Shown: positions 46,700 to 55,643, counted from the first letter of the stretch. The stretch: DNA of 64,000 nucleotides from JBNKZU01 sp050301795 (GCA_050301795.1 JBNKZU010000001.1:1-64000); one strand, 5' to 3'. Notes: generated by a model not told the origin, from the letters alone. Translations and numbers: made by a program.

Positions 46700-47173
46700 T
46701 CAGGCAGCGATGTCGTGCCACTGCTCAATGATTGCGAGTATCGCCTCTCTGCTTTTTGCCTCTCTTAGTCGATTAACAATCGTGGCATCTCTGAGCTTTG
46801 CTGCGATCAACGCCAGAAGTTGCAGGTGCTCATCGGTGGCCTCTTCAGGCACTAGAAGCGAGATCATGATATCTACGGGCTGCCCATCGAGTGCATCAAA
46901 ATCGATCGGCTGCTCAAGAACCAATACCGCAATAACCGCATCTTCGAGATGGGTTAAACGACCATGGGGTATTGCGACCCCATGACCGAAACCCGTGGTT
47001 CCAAGGCGTTCGCGAGAGATAAGCTTTTCAAGAATATCTGTATCGCGGATCTCCTCAGAGCCTTTGCAGCTAGAGGCAAATAGTTCACTCAAAACCTCTA
47101 AAGCACGTTTTTTGCTCGAGACCTCAATGTGAAATCCGACCCGTTCAGGAATGATAAGTTGTGCTATTTGCAT
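46700..47173 (-). CDS. ptsN: Nitrogen-regulatory PTS protein EIIA-Ntr
   Basis: The 157-residue protein has the EIIA-Ntr core: SRERLGTTGFGHGVAIPHGR with the phospho-His, followed by VLEQPIDFDALDGQPVDIM and LLVPEEATDEHLQLLALIA. PtsN regulates potassium transport, carbon-nitrogen balance and stress. It sits downstream of rpoN-hpf as in most gammaproteobacteria. Confidence 0.96.
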   Translation of the reverse strand: MQIAQLIIPERVGFHIEVSSKKRALEVLSELFASSCKGSEEIRDTDILEKLISRERLGTTGFGHGVAIPHGRLTHLEDAVIAVLVLEQPIDFDALDGQPVDIMISLLVPEEATDEHLQLLALIAAKLRDATIVNRLREAKSREAILAIIEQWHDIAA

Positions 47174-47188
47174 GGCTGCTATTTCTAT

Positions 47189-47518
47189 CTATTGCTCAAA
47201 TGGCTGTGACTTTAAACCACCTTCACTACGATGGTGGTCGGTAACCTTTTCTTTATGCTTTTTGATCTGGCGATCGAGTTTGTCGACCATTGAGTCGATG
47301 GCTGCATACATATCCTCGTCCTCAGTTGTGGCAAACAGTTTATTGCCGGTGACATGGATGGTTGCTTCTGCTTTTTGGCGAAGTTTCTCGACACTCAGTG
47401 TGACATGGACGTTGGTAACGTGATCAAAGTGGCGCTCAAGGCGCTCAAGTTTGGATGATACATAGTCACGGAGTGAGTCAGTGATATCGACATGTTGACC
47501 AGACAGATTTAGTTGCAT
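47189..47518 (-). CDS. hpf: Ribosome hibernation-promoting factor (short HPF)
   Basis: This is a 109-residue protein from the ATG at 47518, which has AAGGAG six bases upstream; longer readings to 47653 would run into rpoN. MQLNLSGQHVDITDSLRDYV is followed by the HPF beta sheet (VTNVHVTLSVEK, AEATIHVTGNKLFAT) and DMYAAIDSMVDKLDRQI. It lacks the long C-terminal dimerisation domain, so is short HPF, acting in 100S ribosome formation. It lies between rpoN and ptsN. Confidence 0.96.
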   Translation of the reverse strand: MQLNLSGQHVDITDSLRDYVSSKLERLERHFDHVTNVHVTLSVEKLRQKAEATIHVTGNKLFATTEDEDMYAAIDSMVDKLDRQIKKHKEKVTDHHRSEGGLKSQPFEQ

Positions 47519-47543
47519 GATTTGCTCCTTATAACAGGCATAG

Positions 47544-49025
47544 CTATGCCAGACGTTTACGTTCATTAGAAGGTGGTATTGCCAATGCTTCACGATATTT
47601 TGCGATTGTACGACGAGCAACATTGATACCTTGCTCTGAGAGTAGATTTGCAATCTTGTTATCGCTTAGCGGCTTTTGTGGAGGCTCAGCGCCAATGAGC
47701 TTTTTGATCATTGCTCGAATGGCTGTTGATGAGCACTCCCCCCCTCCAGCGGTTGATACATGGCTGGAGAAAAAGTACTTCAGTTCAAAGATCCCCCTTG
47801 GTGTGTGCATATATTTTCGTGTTGTTGTACGTGAGATGGTTGATTCATGCATGCCAAGCTCGGATGCAATATCGTGTAAAACCATCGCCTTCATTGCCAT
47901 TTCGCCTTGCTCAAGAAAGTCGCGCTGATGTTCGACAATACTGGTTGCGACCTTTAGTAGCGTCTCGTTTCGACTTTGAAGGCTTTTAAGAAACCAGCGC
48001 GCTTCCTGAAGATGAGATTTAAGTGTAGTTGAATCGTCACTATTTACCTGTTTTACAAGGTTTGCATAGTGGTTGTTGATGCGTAGTTTTGGTGTTGCAT
48101 CAGGGTTGAGTTCGACAACCCAACGATCCCTTTTTTTGGTGACAAAAACATCAGGTGTGATGTACTGAATACGTTCCCCACTGAATTGACTGCCTGGTCT
48201 GGGATTGAGACCTTGAATGATATGGTTAAGATGAGAGAGGGTTTCATCATCGATCTGCATCTTTCGTTTTAAGGCAACAAAGTCGTGATTGACCAACAGA
48301 TCGAAATGATGCTCGATCATCGCATTTAAAAGTGGATGAATCGTTTCGTCTGAGGGCAAGCTTTTTAGTTGAATAAGCAGGCTCTCTCGCAGGTCACGAG
48401 CCCCGACACCGGGAGGATCAAAGTTGTGGATGATATGTAGTACTGCAATAACCTCATCAAGATCAATCTCCAGACCTTGTGCCACCATACCCTGATAGAT
48501 ATCCTCGATCCCTGAAGAGAGATAGCCATCATCATCGATCGAATCGATAAGTGATTCTGCTATCGCTTTATCGGTCTCAGAAAGCGGTATCATCCCGATT
48601 TGCCATAACAGATGGCTTTGAAGCGACTCGGTGGAGGTGTCGCCATAGTCATAGTCCCGATCACCTTCAAACTCGGAGCTTGAGGAGGTCTGACTCACTG
48701 GAATGTCATAGAGATCATCCCAGTTACTATCGATAGGTAGCTCGTCCGGGATCTCATTCACCTGCTCTATGGGCGCGCTCTCTTTGTCGAAGTCGCTGAC
48801 GCTCTCAGAATTGAGCTCATCCCGCTCATCAGTTTTAGTGTTTTCAGGAGCTTCAGTATCGTCATCTTCATCATAGAGCTCTTCAAGCATCATATTTGAG
48901 TCGAGTGCTTGCTGTATCTCGAGCTGTAGCTCCAATGTTGAAAGTTGCAACATCTTGATCGCCTGCTGAAGTTGAGGCGTCATTGTAAGTTGCTGACTGA
49001 GGCGAAGCTGGAGTGACTGCTTCAT
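47544..49025 (-). CDS. rpoN: RNA polymerase sigma-54 factor
   Basis: The 493-residue protein has the Gln/Leu-rich region I (LQLRLSQQLTMTPQLQQAIK), an acidic region II (about 50-120), the core-binding region and the RpoN box ARRTIAKYREALAIPPS near the C terminus. The ATG at 49025 is chosen over the TTG at 49028. Sigma-54 directs transcription at -24/-12 promoters with AAA+ activators. One such activator and a candidate promoter lie at 26.9-28.3 kb. Confidence 0.98.
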   Translation of the reverse strand: MKQSLQLRLSQQLTMTPQLQQAIKMLQLSTLELQLEIQQALDSNMMLEELYDEDDDTEAPENTKTDERDELNSESVSDFDKESAPIEQVNEIPDELPIDSNWDDLYDIPVSQTSSSSEFEGDRDYDYGDTSTESLQSHLLWQIGMIPLSETDKAIAESLIDSIDDDGYLSSGIEDIYQGMVAQGLEIDLDEVIAVLHIIHNFDPPGVGARDLRESLLIQLKSLPSDETIHPLLNAMIEHHFDLLVNHDFVALKRKMQIDDETLSHLNHIIQGLNPRPGSQFSGERIQYITPDVFVTKKRDRWVVELNPDATPKLRINNHYANLVKQVNSDDSTTLKSHLQEARWFLKSLQSRNETLLKVATSIVEHQRDFLEQGEMAMKAMVLHDIASELGMHESTISRTTTRKYMHTPRGIFELKYFFSSHVSTAGGGECSSTAIRAMIKKLIGAEPPQKPLSDNKIANLLSEQGINVARRTIAKYREALAIPPSNERKRLA

Positions 49026-49183
49026 CAATAGATGATTCTAATTCTTCTCATGCCTTAAGTTTAAACCATAAAAACAGATTTTGGGATGGTTGGCTCGAAA
49101 ATTGCCTAATATTTTTTCACTCAACCGATTTATGTCATAAAAAAGTCGAATTGAATCAGATTATTAGGTGAAAAAGGGGGAGG

Positions 49184-49915
49184 CTAAAGAGTGAAGTTCT
49201 CACCCAGATAGATCTCTTTAACGAGTTTATTATTCAGGAGTGTTTCCGGTGCACCCTCAGCAATTACCTTACCATTGCCGATGATATAACCCCGCTCACA
49301 GATCCCTAAGGTTTCACGAACGCTATGGTCAGTGATTAACACTCCGATATCCCTCGTTTGCAGATGTTTAATGATGTTCTGAATATCGATGACAGATATC
49401 GGATCGACACCAGCAAAGGGTTCATCAAGCAAGATAAACTTGGGTTCTGTGGCGAGTGCTCTGGCGATTTCGACACGACGACGCTCGCCGCCTGATAGCG
49501 CCATTCCTAGGCTATCTCGAATATGGGTGATATTGAGATCCTCAAGCAACTGCTCAAGGTGATCGTAGCGCTGTGATTTTTTAAGATCCTTGCGAGTCTC
49601 AAGAATGCTGTAGATATTCTGTGTGACCGTCAGTTTTTTGAAGATTGAGGCCTCTTGGGGCAGATAGCCGATCCCCTTCTGTGCACGAACATGGATCGGA
49701 TAGGGGGTCATATCGATCCCGTTGATCTCTATCAGTCCCTTATCTGCGGGAATCAACCCGACAATCATATAGAAGCAGGTCGTTTTACCTGCTCCATTCG
49801 GGCCTAATAGCCCGACAACCTCACCACTTTTAACCTCCATTGAGACATCAGAGACAACCTCACGCTTTTTATAGCTTTTTGCCAGATTACGAGCACTGAG
49901 GATTGCTTGAGTCAT
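49184..49915 (-). CDS. lptB: LPS export ABC transporter ATP-binding protein
   Basis: The 243-residue ATPase has Walker A GPNGAGKTTCFYMIVG, Q-loop YLPQEASIF, signature LSGGERRRVEIARA, Walker B FILLDEPFAGVDP, and a C-terminal VKEIYLG typical of LptB. It powers LPS extraction with LptF/LptG, which are not in the window. Its start overlaps lptA by four bases. Confidence 0.98.
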   Translation of the reverse strand: MTQAILSARNLAKSYKKREVVSDVSMEVKSGEVVGLLGPNGAGKTTCFYMIVGLIPADKGLIEINGIDMTPYPIHVRAQKGIGYLPQEASIFKKLTVTQNIYSILETRKDLKKSQRYDHLEQLLEDLNITHIRDSLGMALSGGERRRVEIARALATEPKFILLDEPFAGVDPISVIDIQNIIKHLQTRDIGVLITDHSVRETLGICERGYIIGNGKVIAEGAPETLLNNKLVKEIYLGENFTL

Positions 49916-50412
49916 CGCTTGTTTCCGCTTTGTGGTTGCAGAATCACTTGTACTCGTCCACTGCTTTGTGAGTTGCCTTCACCGCTGCTGGCCTCAACAC
50001 GATTCTCATCAATGAAGTAGCGGATCTGATGACTTGTAAACTCATCACCTTGTCGATTAAGTCGCGCCTCGCCGGTGAGTGTAATAACTCCACTGGCTGA
50101 GAGATAGGTCATCTGTTTTGATTCAGCCTCGAGTGAGGCCTCTCCTGTGCGTACAAATTTTGACGGTTTTCCGGTTGAGATAATCTTGGAGACCTCGCCA
50201 TTGGCGCTGGATATCGAAATCATCTCCGCTGTGATCGCTATCTCGCCCTGTTTTAAGATGACATTTCCCTTATAGGTACTGTTACCGCTTTTTTCATCAA
50301 TCGTGACACGGTCAGCACTGATCGATATGGCCTGATTGTTCGGTGCTGCTGATATGCTCGCGCTAATCATCAGAAGCGTAAACAGTAGCGTTATGTTATT
50401 TCGCAGGTTCAT
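49912..50412 (-). CDS. lptA: LPS transport periplasmic protein LptA
   Basis: This is a 166-residue periplasmic protein from the ATG at 50412, which gives a proper signal peptide (NITLLFTLLMISASISAAPN). An upstream in-frame reading to 50481 lies inside lptC. The jelly-roll repeats are seen as ISADRVTIDEKSGNSTYKGN and VKLR-like strands (MTYLSASGVITLTGEARL). LptA forms the LPS bridge across the periplasm. It overlaps lptC by 17 bases and lptB by four. Confidence 0.95.
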   Translation of the reverse strand: MNLRNNITLLFTLLMISASISAAPNNQAISISADRVTIDEKSGNSTYKGNVILKQGEIAITAEMISISSANGEVSKIISTGKPSKFVRTGEASLEAESKQMTYLSASGVITLTGEARLNRQGDEFTSHQIRYFIDENRVEASSGEGNSQSSGRVQVILQPQSGNKR

Positions 50413-50959
50413 AAACCCCCCGAACATCCGATTGTAGTTCGATGTACTTTTGTGACAGGTCAGCAACCATACCTGTTGCACTCATCTCAACCCGATTCTG
50501 TTTCAATCTTACCGGCAGCGAGGTATAGAGTCGTTGTTGGTTCATATTGTAGTGAATGCGTTGTGTCGTTGCGGTAAATGTATCGCCATCTACAGCGTGG
50601 GATTCGATCGTAACACCGCTGCTTAAGGTTACCAGATTATCATCCACTATCTCGCCAACGGCGGCATTTAGAGTCCATTGAGGACGTTCCTTTTCAAGGA
50701 TTTCAACCTCAGGTTCATGCATTCGAGTGCTATTTGTTCCACGATAATGGCGTAGTGATGATGTTTTGACACTTCTGATCGGTTTGCCATCTTGGTTGGT
50801 GCTGATGATTGTTACTCCAGACATAAAGCTGAATGCCTCATCATCTGCGACCGGCTTTTCAACGAGGGTTTGAGGCGTAATACCGATCTGATCACGATTA
50901 TTAAAGAGTAGAAGAGCCACGGTTGTGATGGTGATAAGGATTAGAAATTTGAGATTCAT
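50396..50959 (-). CDS. lptC: LPS export system protein LptC
   Basis: The 187-residue protein has one N-terminal membrane helix (FLILITITTVALLLFNNRDQ) and a periplasmic jelly-roll (SGVTIISTNQDGKPIRSV, VTLSSGVTIESHAVDGDTF). LptC passes LPS from LptB2FG to LptA. The order kdsD-kdsC-lptC-lptA-lptB-rpoN is the conserved gammaproteobacterial one. Confidence 0.95.
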   Translation of the reverse strand: MNLKFLILITITTVALLLFNNRDQIGITPQTLVEKPVADDEAFSFMSGVTIISTNQDGKPIRSVKTSSLRHYRGTNSTRMHEPEVEILEKERPQWTLNAAVGEIVDDNLVTLSSGVTIESHAVDGDTFTATTQRIHYNMNQQRLYTSLPVRLKQNRVEMSATGMVADLSQKYIELQSDVRGVYEPAK

Positions 50960-50975
50960 GGGAGCTAGAGTGACG

Positions 50976-51500
50976 CTAATCTAGATAGTTATTGAACAGA
51001 GCATCCAGTTTACCCTGCGATTGAAGTATCAATTCACAGACCTCACGCGCAGCGCCTCGTCCACCCTTATTCGTGGTGATCCAGTGGGCATGGTGCTTTA
51101 CCAAATCATGAGCATCAGCCACGGCAACAGCGAACCCGACTTTGGTCAGAACGGGTAGATCGATTACATCATCGCCAACATAGGCGATCTCATCCAAAGC
51201 AAGATTAAGCGATTGTGCCAAGGATTGTAGTGCCAGGAATTTTTGTTTCTGCCCCTGAAAAACGTACTCAATACCCAGCTCATCCATTCTTAGTTTAACG
51301 ACATTAGAAACCTTGGCAGTAATAATCGCGACCGGAATGCCGATCTGTTGCAGCATCTTAATCCCAAGTCCATCTCTGACGTTAAATCCTTTATATTGTT
51401 GCCCATCATCACCAATAAACAGGGTGCCATCGGTTAGTACGCCATCAACATCGAAGACCACCAGTTTTATCTTTGCTGCGCTTTTGATGACGTTATCCAT
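50976..51500 (-). CDS. kdsC: 3-deoxy-D-manno-octulosonate 8-phosphate phosphatase
   Basis: The 174-residue HAD-family phosphatase has motif I VVFDVDGVLTDGTLFIGDDG, VAIITAK (motif II) and VGDDVIDLPVL (motif III/IV). It makes KDO for lipid A core synthesis. Its length without a cap domain is typical of KdsC. It lies 11 bases after kdsD and 16 bases before lptC. Confidence 0.97.
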   Translation of the reverse strand: MDNVIKSAAKIKLVVFDVDGVLTDGTLFIGDDGQQYKGFNVRDGLGIKMLQQIGIPVAIITAKVSNVVKLRMDELGIEYVFQGQKQKFLALQSLAQSLNLALDEIAYVGDDVIDLPVLTKVGFAVAVADAHDLVKHHAHWITTNKGGRGAAREVCELILQSQGKLDALFNNYLD

Positions 51501-51511
51501 ATTGAATCCTA

Positions 51512-52495
51512 TTAGACTATTCCGGCTCGAAGTAGCTCATGCATATTGATTGCGCCGATCACATTGTCATCATCATCCACAATCGGCAGAGCATTGATGC
51601 GTTTACTATCCATCATTTGAAGCGCTTCAGCGGCCAGCAATCCAGTTGATGCGGTAGCACAGGTGCGATTCATGACATCGCTAATCATGAGGTTATGAAT
51701 ATTTACGTTGCCGTGGTCAAGCAGGCGGCGAAGATCACCATCGGTAAAAATACCGACGACTTTGCGATCACCATCAACCACGATCGCCATCCCAAGGCCG
51801 CCTTTGGAGATCACTACAAGTGCTTCAGATAGCGGGGTTTGCGGTGATACGAGTGGAAGTCGCTCACCAGATAACATCAGATCGTCAACACGTAACAGCA
51901 GTCTTCGACCCAGACTTCCAGATGGGTGTGAACGAGCAAAATCCTCCTGAGTGAAGTCACGACAGTTCAACAGTGCAACTGCAAGTGCATCCCCCATTGC
52001 CAGTGTTGCCGTGGTGCTGGCTGTTGGAGCAAGACCAAGTGGGCAGGCCTCTTTGTCGACTTGAACATTGAGATTGGCATCCGCCGCTGTTGAGAGTCGC
52101 GAATTTGGATTGCCAGTCATTGTGATCAATGGGACATGAAGGCGCTTAATAATGGGTAGAATTGTGATCAACTCATCGGTTTCTCCGGAGTTAGAGAGTG
52201 CCAACACCACATCACCCCCGGTAATCATGCCGAGATCGCCATGACTAGCTTCGCCGGGATGAACAAAGAATGCCGGGGTTCCGGTGCTGGCCAAGGTTGC
52301 GGCAATCTTGTTGCCGATATGACCCGATTTCCCCATACCGGTAACAACCACCCGTCCCTTGCAGTTCATCATGAGCTCAAAGGCTTTTATAAACTGCTCA
52401 TCAATGCGGTCAATCAGTTGAGTAATCGCTTCTGATTCGATTCTCAATACTTGACGACCAAACTCCTTAATCTCTTCCCCGGTGTGTTTCACCAT
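51512..52495 (-). CDS. kdsD: D-arabinose 5-phosphate isomerase
   Basis: The 327-residue enzyme has an N-terminal SIS domain (VVVTGMGKSGHIGNKIAATL, FFVHPGEASHGDLGMI, ALSNSGETDE) and a C-terminal pair of CBS domains (VDDLMLSGERLPLVSP; DVMNRTCATASTGLLAAEAL). It turns ribulose 5-phosphate into arabinose 5-phosphate for KDO. It is paired with kdsC. Confidence 0.97.
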   Translation of the reverse strand: MVKHTGEEIKEFGRQVLRIESEAITQLIDRIDEQFIKAFELMMNCKGRVVVTGMGKSGHIGNKIAATLASTGTPAFFVHPGEASHGDLGMITGGDVVLALSNSGETDELITILPIIKRLHVPLITMTGNPNSRLSTAADANLNVQVDKEACPLGLAPTASTTATLAMGDALAVALLNCRDFTQEDFARSHPSGSLGRRLLLRVDDLMLSGERLPLVSPQTPLSEALVVISKGGLGMAIVVDGDRKVVGIFTDGDLRRLLDHGNVNIHNLMISDVMNRTCATASTGLLAAEALQMMDSKRINALPIVDDDDNVIGAINMHELLRAGIV

Positions 52496-52501
52496 TCCTG
52501 C

Positions 52502-52702
52502 TTAAGCCTCTGGGTAACCAAGTTGTTGCAGGGCTTCAGCAATAGCCTCGCGATTGATGAGATTCCCGGTAACGGTAACTTTACCGGCTTCAATCTCGGC
52601 TGTAACGGACGCGATACCATCAAGCTCAGACAACCCTTTTTCGATTGCCGATGTACAACCACCGCACTTTACGTTTTTTACAAAAAATATCTCTTCGTTC
52701 AT
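52502..52702 (-). CDS. HMA-domain protein (copper-chaperone-like)
   Basis: The 66-residue protein is a single heavy-metal-associated domain with VKNVKCGGCTSAIEKGL and a ferredoxin-like pattern (VTAEIEAGKVTVTG). The usual MxCxxC motif is here KCGGC, which keeps both cysteines. It could carry copper(I) or act as a metal sensor. It lies between a cation exchanger and kdsD, 6 bases from the latter; a metal-transport link to the exchanger is possible but unproven. Confidence 0.9.
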   Translation of the reverse strand: MNEEIFFVKNVKCGGCTSAIEKGLSELDGIASVTAEIEAGKVTVTGNLINREAIAEALQQLGYPEA

Positions 52703-52729
52703 CGAATTACCTCTATCAAATCGGAGTGA

Positions 52730-53701
52730 CTACGATACCTGACCATAGTATAACAGTCCCATATAGGCACAATACCCTGTCAGCAATAGCGCGCCTTCAT
52801 AACGATTGACAATACCTTGTCGTTGCTTAAAACCGTATGCGGTTATAAATAGTACAACAGATAGTATCACCATCACTGGAAAATCACGTTCCAGAACATC
52901 ACTTTCGAACGATGAAGGGGCAATCACTCCTGGGAGTCCCAACACGGCAAGAAGATTAAACATATTTGAGCCTAAGACATTCCCAAGAGCGATGTCATGC
53001 TCCCCTTTTAATGCACTCATGACCGAGGCTGCCAGTTCAGGGAGACTTGTGCCAATCGCAATAACGGTAAGACCGATAATGAGATCGCTGACCCCAAACC
53101 AATGGGCGACAAAAACAGCACCCCAGACCAGTAACTTAGAACTGCCGAGTAGAATGGTGATTCCGATAAGTAGCCACATCAGTGCTTTTGGAGTCGACAT
53201 CCCTTTAGGAATCTCATCGTCATACTCACTTCCTATGGGATCAGAGCCTTTCTCATTCAGGCCAATATTAACAATCCACAGAATCATAACCCCCATACCA
53301 CAAAGCAGAATCGTACCGTCCAGGCGTCCCAGTTCACCATCAGCAAGTAGTAGATATGAAAGACCGAGAATCAGGAAAAAGGTTGGGAATTCACGCTTTA
53401 TGGTGCCTGAATGAACAGCAAGTGGTGTGATAAGTGCTGTTACGCCAAGCACTAAACCGATGTTGGTAATATTAGAGCCAATTGCATTGCCGATGCCGAT
53501 ACCTGGATTCCCAGACCAGGCCGCAAATCCCGATACCAGCATCTCCGGTGCAGAAGTACCGAATCCAACAATGGTGAGGCCGATAATTAGTGGTGATATT
53601 CCAAGATTTCTTGCAGTGGCAGAGGCTCCAATCACAAAGCGATCAGCGCCCCAGATAAGGAGTATAAAACCAACAGTGATTGCAGCGACAGCAGAGAGCA
53701 T
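52730..53701 (-). CDS. Calcium/sodium antiporter, YrbG-like
   Basis: The 323-residue membrane protein has two inverted repeats of about five helices, each with a CaCA alpha motif: GFGTSAPEMLVS...IGSNITNIGLVLG and AIGTSLPELAAS...LGSNMFNLLAVLG. This is the CaCA exchanger family, and the place upstream of kdsD is that of E. coli yrbG. Ion choice is inferred. Confidence 0.94.
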   Translation of the reverse strand: MLSAVAAITVGFILLIWGADRFVIGASATARNLGISPLIIGLTIVGFGTSAPEMLVSGFAAWSGNPGIGIGNAIGSNITNIGLVLGVTALITPLAVHSGTIKREFPTFFLILGLSYLLLADGELGRLDGTILLCGMGVMILWIVNIGLNEKGSDPIGSEYDDEIPKGMSTPKALMWLLIGITILLGSSKLLVWGAVFVAHWFGVSDLIIGLTVIAIGTSLPELAASVMSALKGEHDIALGNVLGSNMFNLLAVLGLPGVIAPSSFESDVLERDFPVMVILSVVLFITAYGFKQRQGIVNRYEGALLLTGYCAYMGLLYYGQVS

Positions 53702-53753
53702 GATTAATTCTACTTAATAGTCTGGGTGAGTGATGAGCCTCGGATTATTGAGG

Positions 53754-54512
53754 CTATTCTTCTTCAAAGGTCATATCCAGATCAGGCTGGGGAGGATCGC
53801 CATCATAGATAAGATTACGTCGTTGTTGTAGATAGGCCTCTCTGACAAAGGTATAGCGATCGAGTGCAACCTGATCAACGATGTTGCTCACATAGAGAAG
53901 ATCTGCTCTTTTTTGAATGAGATTGACAGCACTGCTACCATATTTAACCCTATTATCAGGGTGACCAATTAACGGATCGTAGCTCCAGTCGACATAATCA
54001 CCCGTGGTATCTCTGAATGTGCTTGGTCCTAAAAGCGGAAGTACCAAATAGGGGCCAGAGCCGACACCCCAGTAACCAAGTGTCTGACCGAAGTCCTCAT
54101 CATGTTTCTCCAGCCCTAATGGCGTCGCCACATCGATTAGCCCATAGATGCCGATGGTGGAGTTTATCGTAAAACGTCCGATATCCTGAATGCCTTGGAT
54201 CAGCTTTAATTGGAGAATATCGTTTAATATTACCGAGATATCATCAATATTTGAGAAGAAGTTACTGACCCCGGTTTGCATCGGTTGAGGTGTATACTCT
54301 TTATAGGTTTCGGCGACCGGCTTCATGATGCTTTCGTCTAACGACTCATTAAAGCTATAGATTGAGCGATTCATATCTTCAAGGGGATCTGACTCCATCC
54401 AGCCATCAGATAACGGGATGTGAGAACACCCGTTTAAGAGTGCTGCAAGAATCAGGAAGAGGAGGTAACGGTGTAACACAATGCTTGAATCCTTAATGAC
54501 GATACGTTGCAT
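53754..54512 (-). CDS. mlaA: Outer-membrane lipid-asymmetry lipoprotein MlaA (VacJ)
   Basis: The protein has about 252 residues; a start at 54512 (MQRIVIKDSS) gives a signal ending in the lipobox LLNGC, and an in-frame start at 54539 is also possible. The VacJ signatures are seen: DPLEDMNRSIYSFNESLDE, GRFTINSTIGIYGLIDVA, EDFGQTLGYWGVGSGPYLVL and PLLGPSTFRDTTG. MlaA removes misplaced phospholipid from the outer leaflet. It is divergent from the gene pair 54596/mlaD. No mlaC is beside it. Confidence 0.94.
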   Translation of the reverse strand: MQRIVIKDSSIVLHRYLLFLILAALLNGCSHIPLSDGWMESDPLEDMNRSIYSFNESLDESIMKPVAETYKEYTPQPMQTGVSNFFSNIDDISVILNDILQLKLIQGIQDIGRFTINSTIGIYGLIDVATPLGLEKHDEDFGQTLGYWGVGSGPYLVLPLLGPSTFRDTTGDYVDWSYDPLIGHPDNRVKYGSSAVNLIQKRADLLYVSNIVDQVALDRYTFVREAYLQQRRNLIYDGDPPQPDLDMTFEEE

Positions 54513-54595
54513 TATCCAGTCGCCGATAATGCTATGCAAGGCGTAGTTTATCTCTTTTCTGGTAAGATCCTGATTTTAAACAGGCCATAGCCATT

Positions 54596-55099
54596 ATGCC
54601 CAACATCATTTTTACTGTATACGGCTGGGGTGGGAGTGAGTGGAATGACTTCTATCCTGAAGACCTTCCACAAGAGTGGCGTTTAGACTATTTTAGCCAC
54701 TACTTTTCATCGGTTGTCATTCCCGCCGATAGCATACGAAAGGTAGCACCAGAGCAGGTCGATGAGTGGTTGGAATCGACAGCGAGTGATTTTAGATTCT
54801 ACCTTGAGTTTGGCACTACACCACAACATCACATCGATTTAATACAGAAAAGATTGGGAGATCGTCTCTCTCATTTGGTTGACCTGAATTCACTGACCGC
54901 AACACCGATGGAAAACAGGACACCCATGCAGCTTTACATCTATGACGGGGATAGTGATCCTAAAGCAATTCGGCTTTATTTGGAGCAGATTCAGATACAG
55001 GATAACAGTCGTGCACTCGTGATGATTCGAAGTGGCAAAGAACCGTGGAAGGTGTTACAAAACTTTGAGTTACTGGGTCAGATGATGGGGATAAATTAA
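54596..55099 (+). CDS. Uncharacterised protein, possibly DUF72-related
   Basis: The 167-residue cytoplasmic protein opens with YGWGGSEWNDFYPEDLPQEW then LDYFSHYFSSVVIPA. This resembles the start of DUF72 proteins (GxSGW...FYP...LP...L.YYA..F). It is much shorter than DUF72 (about 240 residues), and the rest is not clearly alike. No catalytic motif is seen. It ends directly at the start of mlaD with no spacer, so the two are co-expressed, which places it where mlaF/mlaE would be in relatives. Confidence 0.7.
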   Translation: MPNIIFTVYGWGGSEWNDFYPEDLPQEWRLDYFSHYFSSVVIPADSIRKVAPEQVDEWLESTASDFRFYLEFGTTPQHHIDLIQKRLGDRLSHLVDLNSLTATPMENRTPMQLYIYDGDSDPKAIRLYLEQIQIQDNSRALVMIRSGKEPWKVLQNFELLGQMMGIN

Positions 55100-55567
55100 A
55101 TGAGTAGACACAATCTGACAATTTGGACGCTTTGGGGGGTTGCGATGGTGACCCTGCTGGTTGTTCTTTTGAGGGATGATGGCGAGATCGTGGTAGCTCC
55201 TCAGTGGGAGGATACCTACTCACTCACCGCGCGCTTTGGAAATGTGAGTGGTGTTAAGGTTGGAACGGCAGTCTCCATTGCCGGGATTGAGATCGGCTAT
55301 GTCTCAGCGCTCAACTATGATCCACAGAGTTATGAGGCGGTAATGACCATCGCGATAGGCAAGGAACATAACTACCTGCCGGCAGATAGCAGTGCTGCGA
55401 TCTACTCACATGGATTGATGGGTGAGCGCTATGTTGCGATTGAACCTGGTGGTGCTGAGGAGATGCTCGTTGATGGTGATGAGATTACATTAACCCAGTC
55501 ATCCGTGATCCTGGAGCAACTGATCGGCCAATTTCTCTTTAGTCAGGCCACTGATGCACCAAAATAG
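55100..55567 (+). CDS. mlaD: MlaD-like phospholipid-binding MCE protein
   Basis: The 155-residue protein has an N-terminal membrane helix (LWGVAMVTLLVVLL) followed by one MCE domain (YSLTARFGNVSGVKVGTAVS, IAGIEIGYVSALNYDPQSYE, GLMGERYVAIEPGG). MlaD forms the hexameric ring of the MlaFEDB complex. Here mlaF, mlaE, mlaB and mlaC are not found next to it. It precedes ibaG and murA as in Pseudomonas. Confidence 0.9.
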   Translation: MSRHNLTIWTLWGVAMVTLLVVLLRDDGEIVVAPQWEDTYSLTARFGNVSGVKVGTAVSIAGIEIGYVSALNYDPQSYEAVMTIAIGKEHNYLPADSSAAIYSHGLMGERYVAIEPGGAEEMLVDGDEITLTQSSVILEQLIGQFLFSQATDAPK

Positions 55568-55643
55568 CCCCCTTTCTCTACCCTATGATGACGAATAGAG
55601 GTATGATTCCGCCTTTGTTTTTAGACATTCGGGATTACTGCTA

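Noticed and set aside
49091..49106. TGGCTC-N5-TTGCC, a second -24/-12-like match near rpoN
   Set aside because: GG-N10-GC spacing fits, but it points antisense into lptB with no gene downstream; likely chance, worth only a check by start-site mapping.
52806..53414. Plus-strand open frame of 202 codons
   Set aside because: Antisense to the CaCA exchanger and of biased Pro/Ser composition; a shadow.
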